From CAYNLK01 sp964398055 (GTDB lineage Bacteria; Chloroflexota; Anaerolineae; 4572-78; J111), in the NCBI GenBank assembly GCA_964398055.1, contig CAYNLK010000028.1:1-64000 (forward strand): DNA of 64,000 nt, given 5' to 3'. The translations under genes were made by a program, and so were the position numbers. The notes under the pieces were generated by a model. The model did no database searches and was not told the origin of the DNA. It saw nothing but the letters and a program-made list of their open reading frames with translations. Positions 16,445 through 26,473 of this stretch are shown piece after piece (the stretch's first letter is position 1; each line of letters starts with the position of its first letter).

Positions 16445-18597
16445 TGGGCACCAAATGGGTGGGTCTATTCACCGCGTTGCTGGCGCTAAATATTTTGAGT
16501 TTTGGCCAGCCGGTCATGCTGCTTGCTGCCGCCGCAACTACCCCAACCCCAACGGCCGGCAGCGGTCTTTTTGATGAGATCGAATCCCATCTCTCGCCCA
16601 ACGGCCAATGGACAGCCACCCTCAATCGCACCACCGGCAGCCTTGAGTTGAGCGGCCGGCGGCAGACATTCCAGATTTTTCCCGAGGGCAGCGGCGCCAG
16701 AGACATTAACTGGTCGCCCGACAGCACCCGCCTGTTGGTGGTGCGGCCCTATGCGGCCACCGATCCCCAGCAAGGGACGAGCGTTCCCCAACCTATTGAA
16801 ATCTGGCAGGTGCGCCTGACCGAACGCCATGTGCTCTCGACCACCCGGCTGTTTCAATCCAGCCCCGAGGCGTTTGAGCAAGACGGCGTCCAACAGGTCG
16901 TCTTTGGCCCCTGGTCGCCCAACAGCCGCTACGTGGTAATCTGGGTTGGCCTCCTGTCGGCCTCAATTCTGGCCGATGGCCTGCCGCCGCAACTGTTGGA
17001 TACCGAAACCGGCCAGCTCTATCCCGTTGCCTTGGATTCTTCAATTCAAGATCCGGTTTATGCTCCAACCCGCGACAACACCGCCTTGATCAATCCCCGC
17101 TACCAGAGCTGGTCGCCCGACAGCAGCCGGCTGGCTATTACCGCCGGCGGTTATCGCTCGGCTCAGATCAACAAGTGGCTGAACCTGTTCGACCTCGCGA
17201 CCGGCCAGGTGACCACCGTCATCAGCCAGGCCGAGCAGATTCCCGGCGCAGTCGCCTGGTCACCGCAGGGGGATGTGATCGCCTACGCCGCCGTTCCCGC
17301 CGCTGACACTGGCGCAGAGTGGGCCGACTGGATGTCCTTCGACAACCCGGCCATTGCCGGGCGGCGAATTTATCTGCTTGACCCCGCCACCGGCCAATAT
17401 CGCCGTCTGAACAACCGGGAGTCCTATCAAGACGCCCCGGTCTGGAGTCCTGATGGCGCTCGCCTTTATTACGCGCAACGCAATGGGAAATTCCTGGATT
17501 TAATGGTCGCCAACCCGGTCACCGGCCAGGCCAGGGCCGTACCTGGAGTGCGCCAACCGGTGGATTTGGGTGACCCGATGCGACCTGAAGTAGGCTATTA
17601 CGGCCAGTTTGGCCGGGAGGAACTGCTGGCAGAAATTCCCGAAGCGTTGCCGGGGGCCACGGCAACCGGGCGAGTTGTGGCCGGTTACGGCCAGCACAGC
17701 CCGGTGAGCGACCTGCCGTTGTGGGTGGGCAATGAACCAATCGAAGAAATCAGGCGGCGCACGGCTGAAAACGGCGCATTTACGCTGACTGGTTTGCCGC
17801 CCGGTCTGATCCGGGTGCGCAACAGTCACCTGGAGTTTGAAGTGCCCGTGACAGCCATTACTGAGACCATCAAATTGGGGCTGCTCAAATATCCGCTCTT
17901 TCATCCGCCCCTTTACTACTGGTGGACGGCGGCGCCCCTCCCCGACCCAGCCCTTCTGCTCGACCGGGGTAAGCAGGTTGATTTTGAGATCTGCCACACT
18001 GAGCCGGATTGGCCGCGGCCAACCCTACAGGCGCAACAAGCGGCCATCTGGACGCAGCAACCGTTCAGCGAGCGTTCAAGTGAATGGCTCAACTGGTGGT
18101 TCGAGCGAAAGGCCGTCCTTTACAACAGTGAAGACCAGTTTGAGCAAAGTTACCCCACTGGCCCAAACCTGGATCTGTTGACGGCCGATTGGCGCTATTT
18201 GCTGGGGCTATGGACAGACCACAATTTCAAGTTTGCGACCAATGACACGGCGCTGCTGGTTCCGCAAACGGCCTGCTCGTATGACAGTGAGGATTTGGAG
18301 GCGTTGCTCCTGCGCCGCCAGCTTGAGCTTTGGCTGATAGGCTACCGCGCCCACAAGGTCCAACGGCTGGATAAGGCTGAGGCCGGCTATGATCAGGTCA
18401 ACCTGTGCCATCCGGAAGAAGTTACCTGTGTTGAACGGCCCGGCCATCATTTCGCGGTGCAGGTTGCGCCCGCCTCCGGCTATCAAATCATCCGTTTTGC
18501 GGGGGTAGAGGATGTGCTGGCCGTGCATCTGGTTGATGATCAGGGTCAGGAACTGGCAACCCTGCCGGAACTTCAACCCGATCGCTGGCCAAAATAG
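16441..18597 (+). CDS. Exported TolB/WD40-like beta-propeller protein
   Basis: A 718-aa protein with an N-terminal signal segment (ending near LLAAAATTP). Propeller blades are marked by repeated WSPxG/S motifs: WSPDSTRLLV, WSPNSRYVVI, WSPDSSRLAI, WSPQGDVIAY and WSPDGARLYY between about residues 80 and 350. After about 400 a short carboxypeptidase-regulatory-like beta segment (ENGAFTLTGLPPGLIRV) and a poorly conserved Trp-rich C-terminal part follow. An AAGGAGG ribosome site sits inside the end of the preceding gene, so expression is coupled. It probably acts outside the membrane as a binding or scaffolding protein; no catalytic site is visible. Confidence 0.72.
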   Translation: MMGTKWVGLFTALLALNILSFGQPVMLLAAAATTPTPTAGSGLFDEIESHLSPNGQWTATLNRTTGSLELSGRRQTFQIFPEGSGARDINWSPDSTRLLVVRPYAATDPQQGTSVPQPIEIWQVRLTERHVLSTTRLFQSSPEAFEQDGVQQVVFGPWSPNSRYVVIWVGLLSASILADGLPPQLLDTETGQLYPVALDSSIQDPVYAPTRDNTALINPRYQSWSPDSSRLAITAGGYRSAQINKWLNLFDLATGQVTTVISQAEQIPGAVAWSPQGDVIAYAAVPAADTGAEWADWMSFDNPAIAGRRIYLLDPATGQYRRLNNRESYQDAPVWSPDGARLYYAQRNGKFLDLMVANPVTGQARAVPGVRQPVDLGDPMRPEVGYYGQFGREELLAEIPEALPGATATGRVVAGYGQHSPVSDLPLWVGNEPIEEIRRRTAENGAFTLTGLPPGLIRVRNSHLEFEVPVTAITETIKLGLLKYPLFHPPLYYWWTAAPLPDPALLLDRGKQVDFEICHTEPDWPRPTLQAQQAAIWTQQPFSERSSEWLNWWFERKAVLYNSEDQFEQSYPTGPNLDLLTADWRYLLGLWTDHNFKFATNDTALLVPQTACSYDSEDLEALLLRRQLELWLIGYRAHKVQRLDKAEAGYDQVNLCHPEEVTCVERPGHHFAVQVAPASGYQIIRFAGVEDVLAVHLVDDQGQELATLPELQPDRWPK

Positions 18598-18640
18598 CGG
18601 AAATGTTTGCTGACTATGGCAAGCGCGGGCATAATATCAA

Positions 18641-18753
18641 ATGAAAGCTGTGATCGTGATCGACATGCTCAATGACTTTGTGACCGGGGGCTGGCCTGCG
18701 AGCGGGCTACGGAACAGGTGATCCAGGAGCAGGCAGAGCCGGTGTCGATTTAG
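18641..18753 (+). pseudogene. Frameshifted N-terminal remnant of an isochorismatase/nicotinamidase-family hydrolase
   Basis: From ATG 18641 the frame reads MKAVIVIDMLNDFVTGG, the classic start of the isochorismatase-like cysteine hydrolase family (first catalytic Asp in VIDMLNDF). A frameshift at the G-run near 18685-18690 is needed to continue into LACERATEQVIQEQ, which is the expected next segment; that frame stops at 18751. The unshifted frame stops at 18719. Intact members are about 180-200 aa, so only the first fifth remains, with no catalytic Lys or Cys. It is a decayed gene lying between the propeller gene and the queuosine-precursor transporter. Confidence 0.7.
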
Positions 18754-18823
18754 CCCAAGAAATTTCACGCTGCCGGCTGATACTAAGATTAGCGGCTGAT
18801 TACAAAATTATCCCAGTTGATTA

Positions 18824-19531
18824 ATGCGCTACAAATATTACGACTTTATCACCGCCCTGTTTGTGGCAGTGCTGCTCATCAGCAATATTGCCTCTTCGGC
18901 CAAGATCATCGATTGGGGGGTGAGTCTGTTGGGGCTGCCGCTGGCCTTCGACGCCGGGACGTTGCTCTTCCCCATTAGCTACATCTTTGGCGATATCCTG
19001 ACCGAGGTCTACGGCTATAAGCGCTCCCGGCGGGTCATCTGGGCCGGCTTTGGCGCAGCGGCGCTGATGTCCGTGACCCTCTGGCTGGTCGGCGTAATGC
19101 CTGGTGAGACCACCTGGGAGGAATACGCCGGTCAGGCCGCCTACCAGGCCATCCTGGGCGGGGTTGCCACCGGCGGGATCATCATCGCCAGCCTGGTGGC
19201 CTATTTTGCCGGTGAATTCTCCAACAGCTACGTGCTGGCCAAAATGAAGGTCGCCACCGCTGGCCGCTGGCTATGGAGCCGGACCATCGGCAGCACGCTC
19301 ATTGGACAGGGCTTCGACACGGTTATTTTTATCCTTATGGCCACCCTGTTGGGCGTCTTTCCGCCGGAGATTGCCCTCAGTTTGATTGCAGCCAATTATA
19401 TCTTCAAAGTAACCATCGAAATTATTTTGACCCCGCTCACCTACAGCATCGTTGGCTTCCTGAAGCAGGCCGAGCAGGAGGATTACTACGACCGGGAGAC
19501 GAATTTCAACCCGTTTTCCTTAACGCCATAA
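18824..19531 (+). CDS. Queuosine precursor transporter (YhhQ/DUF165 family)
   Basis: This 235-aa membrane protein has six helices and family landmarks: SNIASSAKI in helix 1, then DAGTLLFPISYIFGDILTEVYGYKRSRRVIW, and the end segment NYIFKVTIEIILTPLTYSIVGFLK. Homologues (VUT family, YhhQ/QPTR) import 7-cyano-7-deazaguanine or related queuosine precursors, so the organism probably salvages rather than fully synthesises queuosine, which is inference. No preQ1 riboswitch was recognised upstream. The stop codon is 2 bases before the era start, so the two genes are probably co-transcribed. Confidence 0.85.
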   Translation: MRYKYYDFITALFVAVLLISNIASSAKIIDWGVSLLGLPLAFDAGTLLFPISYIFGDILTEVYGYKRSRRVIWAGFGAAALMSVTLWLVGVMPGETTWEEYAGQAAYQAILGGVATGGIIIASLVAYFAGEFSNSYVLAKMKVATAGRWLWSRTIGSTLIGQGFDTVIFILMATLLGVFPPEIALSLIAANYIFKVTIEIILTPLTYSIVGFLKQAEQEDYYDRETNFNPFSLTP

Positions 19532-19533
19532 CT

Positions 19534-20556
19534 ATGACGATCCCCTTTGACTGGCCCGATGAGTCTGAATACGACGATTTAGCCGCAGCCCCGCTGTTCG
19601 ACGACGAGCTGCCGCCGGAACACCGCTCCGGCTTTGTGGCCGTGGTCGGCCGGCCCAATGTCGGCAAATCGACCTTGATGAACCAGCTATTGGGCCAAAA
19701 AATTGCCATCATCAGCCCCAAACCCCAAACCACCCGTAACCAACTCCTGGGCATTCTGACCCTGCCGGCGTCGAACTACCCCGACCTGCCGCCGGCCCAG
19801 GTGATTTTTTTGGACACGCCCGGCATTCACCAGCCCAAACACAAGCTGGGCGAGTATCTGGTCGATACCGCCCTGGCAACCATCCCCGACGCCGACCTGA
19901 TCCTGTGGCTGGTCGATGCCGCCCAGCCGGACCATGCCGAAGACCAACTGGTAGCTGAGACGCTCCAAAACCTCCGGTCCGACCTGGCCCGCCGGGGGGA
20001 AGCGCTGGCCCCGGTTCTGCTGCTGCTCAACAAAATCGATCTACTCGCCCCGGCCGAGTTGGCCACCGTGGCCGAACCGTTTCTCAGACTCTATCCGGCC
20101 GACGGCTGGTTGCCCATCTCCACCAGACGCGGCGACAACCTGACCGAGCTATTGCCGGAGATAATTCGCCGTTTGCCCCTCGGCCCTCGCTATTACCCCG
20201 AAGATCAGGTGACGGATCAGCAAACTCGCTTCATCGTGGCCGAGCTGATCCGCGAGGCTGCCCTGAAAGTTTTGCACCGGGAAGTGCCCCACGCTCTGGC
20301 CGTCCAGGTCATCGAGTTCAAGCTGCGGCACGAAAATCTAACCTACATCAGCGCCAACCTGATCCTGGAGCGCCAGTCGCAAAAGAAGATCGTCATCGGT
20401 GAAAAGGGCGCCACCCTCAAGAAAATCGGCCAATTGGCCCGGCCCGAAATTGAAAAGCTGATCGATACCAAAGTCTACCTGGAGTTGTGGGTCAAAATCC
20501 GGCCCAAGTGGCGCAAAAAAGAGCATGAGCTGCGCTGGCTGGGTTACGGCAAGTGA
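19534..20556 (+). CDS. era: GTPase Era
   Basis: A 340-aa protein. An acidic N-terminal extension of about 30 residues precedes the GTPase domain: G1 GRPNVGKS (39-46), G2 Thr in PKPQTTRN, G3 DTPGIHQPKHKLGE and G4 NKID. The C-terminal KH domain carries VIGEKGATLKKIG, the RNA-contact loop of Era. Era binds the 3' end of 16S rRNA and chaperones 30S assembly. Usual length is about 300 aa, so the acidic extension is the only oddity. The start is ATG 19534 directly after the transporter stop; a longer in-frame ORF upstream overlaps the transporter and is a shadow. Confidence 0.95.
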   Translation: MTIPFDWPDESEYDDLAAAPLFDDELPPEHRSGFVAVVGRPNVGKSTLMNQLLGQKIAIISPKPQTTRNQLLGILTLPASNYPDLPPAQVIFLDTPGIHQPKHKLGEYLVDTALATIPDADLILWLVDAAQPDHAEDQLVAETLQNLRSDLARRGEALAPVLLLLNKIDLLAPAELATVAEPFLRLYPADGWLPISTRRGDNLTELLPEIIRRLPLGPRYYPEDQVTDQQTRFIVAELIREAALKVLHREVPHALAVQVIEFKLRHENLTYISANLILERQSQKKIVIGEKGATLKKIGQLARPEIEKLIDTKVYLELWVKIRPKWRKKEHELRWLGYGK

Positions 20557-20632
20557 TCCCACTCGATTTGCGCTATTCGCCAGATTGACGAAAATTTAAG
20601 GCCAATATTCTACTTGTCAGGAGAATTGCCCC

Positions 20633-22300
20633 ATGCGTAGCGACATCGTTAAAAAAGGTTTTGAACGCGCCCCCAGCCGCAGCCTGCTCAAGGCCAGCGG
20701 CTACACCGATGAGGATATGACCAAACCGTTCATCGGTATTGCCAACAGCTACACCGACGTGGTGCCCGGCCACGTCCACCTCAACAAGTTTGGTGAGATC
20801 GTCCGCCAGGCCGTCCGGGCCGCCGGTGGCGTACCCTTTATGTTCCACACCATCGCCGTCGATGATGGCATCGCTATGGGCCACGTTGGCATGAACTATT
20901 CCCTGCCCAGCCGGGAGTTGATCGCCGACTCGGTTGAGACGATGGTCTCGGCCCACTGGTTCGATGGGCTGGTCTGTATCCCCAACTGCGATAAGATCAT
21001 CCCCGGGATGCTGATGGCGGCCATGCGGCTGAATATCCCGACCATCTTCGTCAGCGGCGGGCCAATGCGGGCCGGCCGGCTGCCCGACGGGTCAAAGGTC
21101 GATCTCATCTCGGTTTTTCAGGGGGTTGGCGCGTATCAGGCCGGCAAAATTAGCGCCGAGCAGCTCAAGCTGCTGGAGGATTACGGCTGCCCCGGCTGCG
21201 GCTCCTGCTCCGGCCTCTTCACCGCCAACTCGATGAACTGCATCTCTGAGGCGCTGGGCCTGGCCTGGCCCGGCAACGGCACCATCCTGGCCGAGACGCC
21301 GGCGCGGGAGGAACTGGCTCGCCGGGCCGGCGCCCAGATTATGAAGTTGATCGAATGGGACTTGAAGCCGCGCGACATCGTCACCGAGCAGTCGATTGAC
21401 AACGCCTTTGCCCTGGATATGGCCATGGGCGGCAGCACCAACACCGTGCTGCACACCATCGCCATTGCTCAGGAGGCCGGCATCGATTATTCACTCGACC
21501 GGCTCAATGCGTTGTCGGCCAAAGTCCCCAATCTGTGCAAGGTCAGTCCCTCGGCGCCCTACCACATGGAAGATGTGGACGCGGCCGGCGGCATCAGCGC
21601 CATTCTGTACGAGCTGAGTCAAAAGCCCGGCGCCCTCCACCTGGACGCTATGACCGTCACCGGCCAAACCCTGGCCGAAAACATCGCCGGCTGCGCCAGT
21701 AAAAACACCGCCTGCATCCGTACCTTGAACAATCCCTATAGCCAGACCGGCGGCTTGTCGATCCTATCCGGCAACCTGGCCCCCCACGGTTCGGTCGTTA
21801 AGACGGCCGGCGTCTTGCCCGAAATGATGACCTACCGCGGCCTGGCTCGCGTTTACGACTCCCACGACGCGGCCAACGCCGGCATTCTCAACGGTGAGGT
21901 CAAGCCGGGCGAAGTGGTTGTCATCCGCTACGAAGGGCCGAAGGGTGGGCCGGGCATGCAAGAGATGCTGGCCCCCACCAGCAATATCATCGGTATGGGG
22001 CTGGAGAGCAGCGTCGCCCTGATCACCGACGGCCGCTTTTCGGGCGGTACCCGCGGCGCCTGCATCGGCCACGTCTCACCGGAAGCAGCCGAGGGCGGCC
22101 CCATTGCGCTGCTCCAAACCGGCGATATCATCGACATTGACATCCCCAACGGCAAGCTCAACGTTGACCTATCAGCCGACGAACTGGCCCAACGCCGGGC
22201 GGCCTGGCAGTTGCCCCCCCGGCCGGCGCTGACCGGCTGGCTGGCCCGCTACGCCAAAATGGCCACCAGCGCCGACCAGGGCGCGGTGTTGAAATTGTAA
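20633..22300 (+). CDS. ilvD: Dihydroxy-acid dehydratase, copy 1 (E. coli-like motif type)
   Basis: A 555-aa protein of the IlvD/Edd family that dehydrates 2,3-dihydroxy-isovalerate and 2,3-dihydroxy-3-methylvalerate to 2-oxoacids in branched-chain amino acid synthesis. Cluster ligands appear as CIPNCDKIIPGM (about 118-129) and CPGCGSCSGLFTANSMNC (about 187-204), the pattern of the E. coli-type enzyme. The segment MAMGGSTNTVLH and the C-terminal FSGGTRGACIGHVSPEA are conserved. The start follows an AGGAGA ribosome site. A second, clearly different IlvD gene lies directly downstream. No other ilv gene is present in the window. Confidence 0.9.
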   Translation: MRSDIVKKGFERAPSRSLLKASGYTDEDMTKPFIGIANSYTDVVPGHVHLNKFGEIVRQAVRAAGGVPFMFHTIAVDDGIAMGHVGMNYSLPSRELIADSVETMVSAHWFDGLVCIPNCDKIIPGMLMAAMRLNIPTIFVSGGPMRAGRLPDGSKVDLISVFQGVGAYQAGKISAEQLKLLEDYGCPGCGSCSGLFTANSMNCISEALGLAWPGNGTILAETPAREELARRAGAQIMKLIEWDLKPRDIVTEQSIDNAFALDMAMGGSTNTVLHTIAIAQEAGIDYSLDRLNALSAKVPNLCKVSPSAPYHMEDVDAAGGISAILYELSQKPGALHLDAMTVTGQTLAENIAGCASKNTACIRTLNNPYSQTGGLSILSGNLAPHGSVVKTAGVLPEMMTYRGLARVYDSHDAANAGILNGEVKPGEVVVIRYEGPKGGPGMQEMLAPTSNIIGMGLESSVALITDGRFSGGTRGACIGHVSPEAAEGGPIALLQTGDIIDIDIPNGKLNVDLSADELAQRRAAWQLPPRPALTGWLARYAKMATSADQGAVLKL

Positions 22301-22308
22301 TAAAAGCA

Positions 22309-22357
22309 CCCCCTCCCCAACCCCTCCCCCGATTCGGGGGAGGGGTTGGGGAGGGGG
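22309..22357. repeat. Perfect 23-bp palindrome between the two ilvD genes
   Basis: C-rich arm 22309-22331, three-base loop, G-rich arm 22335-22357, all 23 pairs matching. A short TATTTT follows, so it could act as a terminator or as mRNA-stabilising hairpin. The C5-T-C4-AA-C4-T-C5-G composition resembles REP-like palindromes that occur in many copies in large bacterial genomes. Confidence 0.8.
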
Positions 22358-22377
22358 TATTTTGAAAGGAGGCATCA

Positions 22378-24051
22378 ATGACCGACAAACTGCGCAGCAG
22401 CGTCATTACCCAGGGAGTCGAGCGCACCCCCAACCGTTCGATGTTGCGGGCGGTTGGTTTTGGCGACAATGATTTCAACAAGCCTATCGTCGGCGTGGCC
22501 AACGCCTACAGCACCATTACCCCCTGTAACCTGAGCCTCAACCTGCTGACTCGGCGGGCTGAAACGGCCTTAAAAGAGGCCGGGGCGATGCCCCAGGTGT
22601 TCGGCACCATCACCGTCAGCGATGGTATCTCGATGGGCACCGAGGGCATGAAATATTCGCTGGTCTCCCGCGAAGTGATCGCCGACTCCATCGAGACTGC
22701 GGTCAATGCCCAGAGCATGGACGGCGTGCTGGCTATCGGCGGCTGTGACAAAAATATGCCGGGGGCGTTGATCGCCATGGCCCGGATGAACATTCCGGCT
22801 ATCTTTGTCTACGGCGGCACCATCAAGCCGGGCCACTACGACGGGCGAGACCTGGATATCATCAGCGCCTTTGAGGCGGTCGGCCAGTACAGCGCCGGGG
22901 TGATTGATGAGGCCGAACGGCTGGAGATCGAGCGACGGGCCATTCCGGGGGCCGGCGCCTGCGGCGGGATGTATACCGCCAACACCATGTCCTCTGCTTT
23001 CGAGGCGCTGGGGATGAGCCTGCTGGCCTCCTCCACGATGGCCGCCGAGGATGAGGAAAAGGCCGACAGCGCGGCCGAGTCGGCCCGGGTACTGGTCGAC
23101 GCCATTCAGCAGCAGCGCCGCCCGCGCGACATCCTGACCCGCCAGGCTTTTGAGAACGCCATCGCCGTGGTTATGGCCATCGGCGGCTCGACCAATGCCG
23201 TGCTGCACCTGCTGGCTATTGCCCACGCCGCCCAGGTGCCGCTGACTATCGACGATTTTGAGACCATCCGGGCCAAAACGCCGGTGCTGTGCGACCTGAA
23301 GCCGTCGGGACGCTATGTGACGGTACAGTTCCACCAGGCCGGCGGCGTGCCCCAGGTAATGAAAATATTGCTGGCCAACGGCGTGCTCCACGGCGACGCC
23401 CTGACTATTACCGGCCAGACCGTAGCCGAAGTGTTGGCCGGGGTTCCGGATGAGCCTGACCCTAACCAGGACGTCATTCAGCCCTGGTCTAAACCACTCT
23501 ACCCCCAGGGGCATCTGGTCATTCTCAAAGGCAATCTGGCTGAGGAAGGCAGCGTGGCCAAGATTTCCGGCCTGAAAAACCCCCAGATCACCGGCCCGGC
23601 CCGGGTGTTCGAGTCGGAAGAAGCCTGTTTACAAGCGATTCTGGCCAAACAGATCAGAGTGGGCGACGTGATTGTGATCCGCTACGAAGGGCCCAAAGGC
23701 GGCCCTGGTATGCGGGAGATGCTGGCCCCGACCTCGGCCATCAGCGGCGCGGGACTGGGCGGCAAGGTCGGCCTGATCACCGATGGCCGCTTTTCCGGCG
23801 GCTCACATGGGCTGGTGGTCGGCCACGTGGCCCCGGAAGCGGCGGTGGGCGGCGCTATTGCCCTGGTGCAAGAAGGCGATTCGATCACCATCAGCGCCGA
23901 CGAACGTTTGCTGCAGCTCAATATCCCGGCTGAGGAATTGGCCCGCCGGCGGGCGGCCTGGCAGCCCCCGGCGCCTCGCTACCCCAGCGGCGTGCTGGCC
24001 AAATATGCCCGGCTGGTGTCCAGCAGCAGCCTGGGCGCGGTAACGGACTGA
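22378..24051 (+). CDS. ilvD: Dihydroxy-acid dehydratase, copy 2 (plant/mycobacterial-like motif type)
   Basis: A 557-aa IlvD/Edd family protein with cluster motifs of the other branch: GGCDKNMPGALIAM (about 121-134) and GAGACGGMYTANTMSSAFEALG (about 195 onward), as in enzymes reported to carry a [2Fe-2S] cluster. It lacks the CxxCGSCSG element of copy 1. The remaining conserved parts (AIGGSTNAVLHLLAIA, FSGGSHGLVVGHVAPEA) are intact, so both copies look functional. AAAGGAGG lies 6 bases before the ATG. The two copies are too different to be a recent duplication; one may have a sugar-acid substrate or serve under another oxygen regime, which is inference. Confidence 0.9.
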   Translation: MTDKLRSSVITQGVERTPNRSMLRAVGFGDNDFNKPIVGVANAYSTITPCNLSLNLLTRRAETALKEAGAMPQVFGTITVSDGISMGTEGMKYSLVSREVIADSIETAVNAQSMDGVLAIGGCDKNMPGALIAMARMNIPAIFVYGGTIKPGHYDGRDLDIISAFEAVGQYSAGVIDEAERLEIERRAIPGAGACGGMYTANTMSSAFEALGMSLLASSTMAAEDEEKADSAAESARVLVDAIQQQRRPRDILTRQAFENAIAVVMAIGGSTNAVLHLLAIAHAAQVPLTIDDFETIRAKTPVLCDLKPSGRYVTVQFHQAGGVPQVMKILLANGVLHGDALTITGQTVAEVLAGVPDEPDPNQDVIQPWSKPLYPQGHLVILKGNLAEEGSVAKISGLKNPQITGPARVFESEEACLQAILAKQIRVGDVIVIRYEGPKGGPGMREMLAPTSAISGAGLGGKVGLITDGRFSGGSHGLVVGHVAPEAAVGGAIALVQEGDSITISADERLLQLNIPAEELARRRAAWQPPAPRYPSGVLAKYARLVSSSSLGAVTD

Positions 24052-24279
24052 CGACCACCGACCGCTGACAGCGGACCGCCGTAGAATTGTTCTATCTATG
24101 GATTTATCATCCAAACCTATGTGCCGTGCCCAAGAGCGAGGCTGAAGCCGTCGCTCTGAAAGGGCGAAGCTCTTCGAGCTAAGTTTTTAGCCCATTTGGG
24201 CTTTGCTCTTTGAGCACGATGGCTTTAGCCTCGTGCTACCGACTGTTTCAGCCGTCGGCGGTCAACCAAGGAGTTTAGA
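24052..24279. repeat. Intergenic chain of hairpins
   Basis: Between ilvD copy 2 and galK the space holds heptad-like units (CGACCAC, CGACCGC, TGACAGC, GGACCGC; 24052-24080), then successive palindromes: around 24131-24156 (AGAGCGAGGCT against AGCCGTCGCTCT), around 24190-24203 (AGCCCATTTGGGCT) and around 24212-24236 (GCACGATGGCT against AGCCTCGTGC). The right end carries CAGCCGTCGGCGGTC, partly complementary to the heptads at the left end. No gene is seen. Confidence 0.55.
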
Positions 24280-25434
<1,155 letters not shown>

Positions 25435-25473
25435 GGGGGTTAGGCTACCTCAACTTCTAGCCCCGCTAACCGC

Positions 25474-25560
25474 GGACCGACGACCGCCGACCACTCGCAA
25501 TTGTACGCCAATAATCTTTTCGGCGGTCAGGGGCCAGTCGTCGGCGGTCGTCGAGCGACT
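25474..25560. repeat. Inverted repeat with heptad arms between galK and korB
   Basis: A perfect 14-bp inverted repeat (25478-25491 and 25540-25553) with a 48-base loop, embedded in period-7 units such as GGACCGA, CGACCGC, CGACCAC on the left and GTCGTCG, GCGGTCG on the right. It sits between convergent genes but has no T-run, so it is not a classic terminator. Confidence 0.65.
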
Positions 25561-26449
25561 ACATCGTTTCGGCCAGGAATTCGGCCAACAGGGCCGGATC
25601 AAGACCCAACGGCTGTTTCACCAACGGCCCGTTTCGCAAAACCGGCTCACTGTCTTCGTAGATGGGCTGTTCGCTCTGGTAGAACAACCCAAGCGGAATG
25701 CGCTCACCCCACTCAAAGGCTTTCTGCAAAGCAACCCCACCGTTGCCTGGGTCATAATCCGGCTCGTCGGCCAGGCTGTAGACCCGCTCCTTGAACCAGG
25801 CATACGTGTTGACCTTGTTGTAGGTCACGCACGGGCTGAACACATCCACCAGGGCAAAGCCGCGGTGGGCAATAGCCCCGGCAAAAAGGTCGGCCAGTTG
25901 GCGGGTATCGCCGGAAAAGCCGCGGGCCACGTAGGTGGCCCCGGCAACTAGGGCCAGGGCCAGCGGGTTGATCGGTAGTTCGGCGTTGCCGCGGGGCGTG
26001 GTTTTTGTGCGCACCTCCTTCATCGTGGTCGGCGAAGCCTGGCCGGTGGTCAGGCCATAGACCTGATTGTCCATCACGATGTAGGTCAGGTCCAGATTGC
26101 GGCGCATGGCGTGAATGAAATGGCCCATGCCAATGCCGTAGCCATCACCGTCGCCACCGGTGATGATGACGTGCAAATCCGGGTTGGCCAGTTTCAGCCC
26201 GGTGGCGACCGGCAGCGACCGGCCATGCAGGCTGTGCACGCCATAACTGTGGATGAAACCGGGCAGATTTGAGGAACAGCCAATCCCGGACACGATCATC
26301 AGCTCGTGGGGCAACAACTCGAGCTGAAAGGCCGCTTTTTTGAGCGCATTGAGCACCCCAAAATCGCCGCAGCCGGGGCACCAATCCGGATCAACCGGTC
26401 CTTTATATAAATCCAGGGTCAATTCTTTGGTTGCAGGTGTCACACTCAC
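25559..26449 (-). CDS. korB: 2-oxoacid:ferredoxin oxidoreductase, beta subunit
   Basis: A 296-aa TPP-binding subunit. It has WCPGCGDFGVLNALKKA near the N-terminus, the TPP/Mg motif GGDGDGYGIGMGH ending with DNQVYGLTTGQ, and the PFOR/KOR beta-subunit end segment KAFEWGERIPLG. With KorA it converts 2-oxoglutarate (or another 2-oxoacid) plus CoA to acyl-CoA, CO2 and reduced ferredoxin. GTG 26449 is chosen because a GGAGGA site lies 5 bases upstream; the longer frame from 26470 would start before that site. It follows korA on the same strand with a 257-base gap containing repeats. Confidence 0.9.
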   Translation of the reverse strand: MSVTPATKELTLDLYKGPVDPDWCPGCGDFGVLNALKKAAFQLELLPHELMIVSGIGCSSNLPGFIHSYGVHSLHGRSLPVATGLKLANPDLHVIITGGDGDGYGIGMGHFIHAMRRNLDLTYIVMDNQVYGLTTGQASPTTMKEVRTKTTPRGNAELPINPLALALVAGATYVARGFSGDTRQLADLFAGAIAHRGFALVDVFSPCVTYNKVNTYAWFKERVYSLADEPDYDPGNGGVALQKAFEWGERIPLGLFYQSEQPIYEDSEPVLRNGPLVKQPLGLDPALLAEFLAETM

Positions 26450-26473
26450 AATTATCCTCCTCGTTATCATTAT

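Noticed and set aside
18754..18823. preQ1 riboswitch ahead of the queuosine precursor transporter
   Set aside because: No preQ1-type pseudoknot core was found in the short leader.
19273..19533. Longer start for Era
   Set aside because: It overlaps the transporter gene in another frame; the Era family begins after 19534.
22570..23514. 314-codon frame antisense to ilvD copy 2
   Set aside because: Shadow frame in GC-rich coding DNA; composition (His, Gly, Ala-rich) has no family pattern.
25501..25794. 97-codon open frame opposite korB
   Set aside because: It lies antisense to a well-supported gene, starts in a repeat and has no ribosome site.
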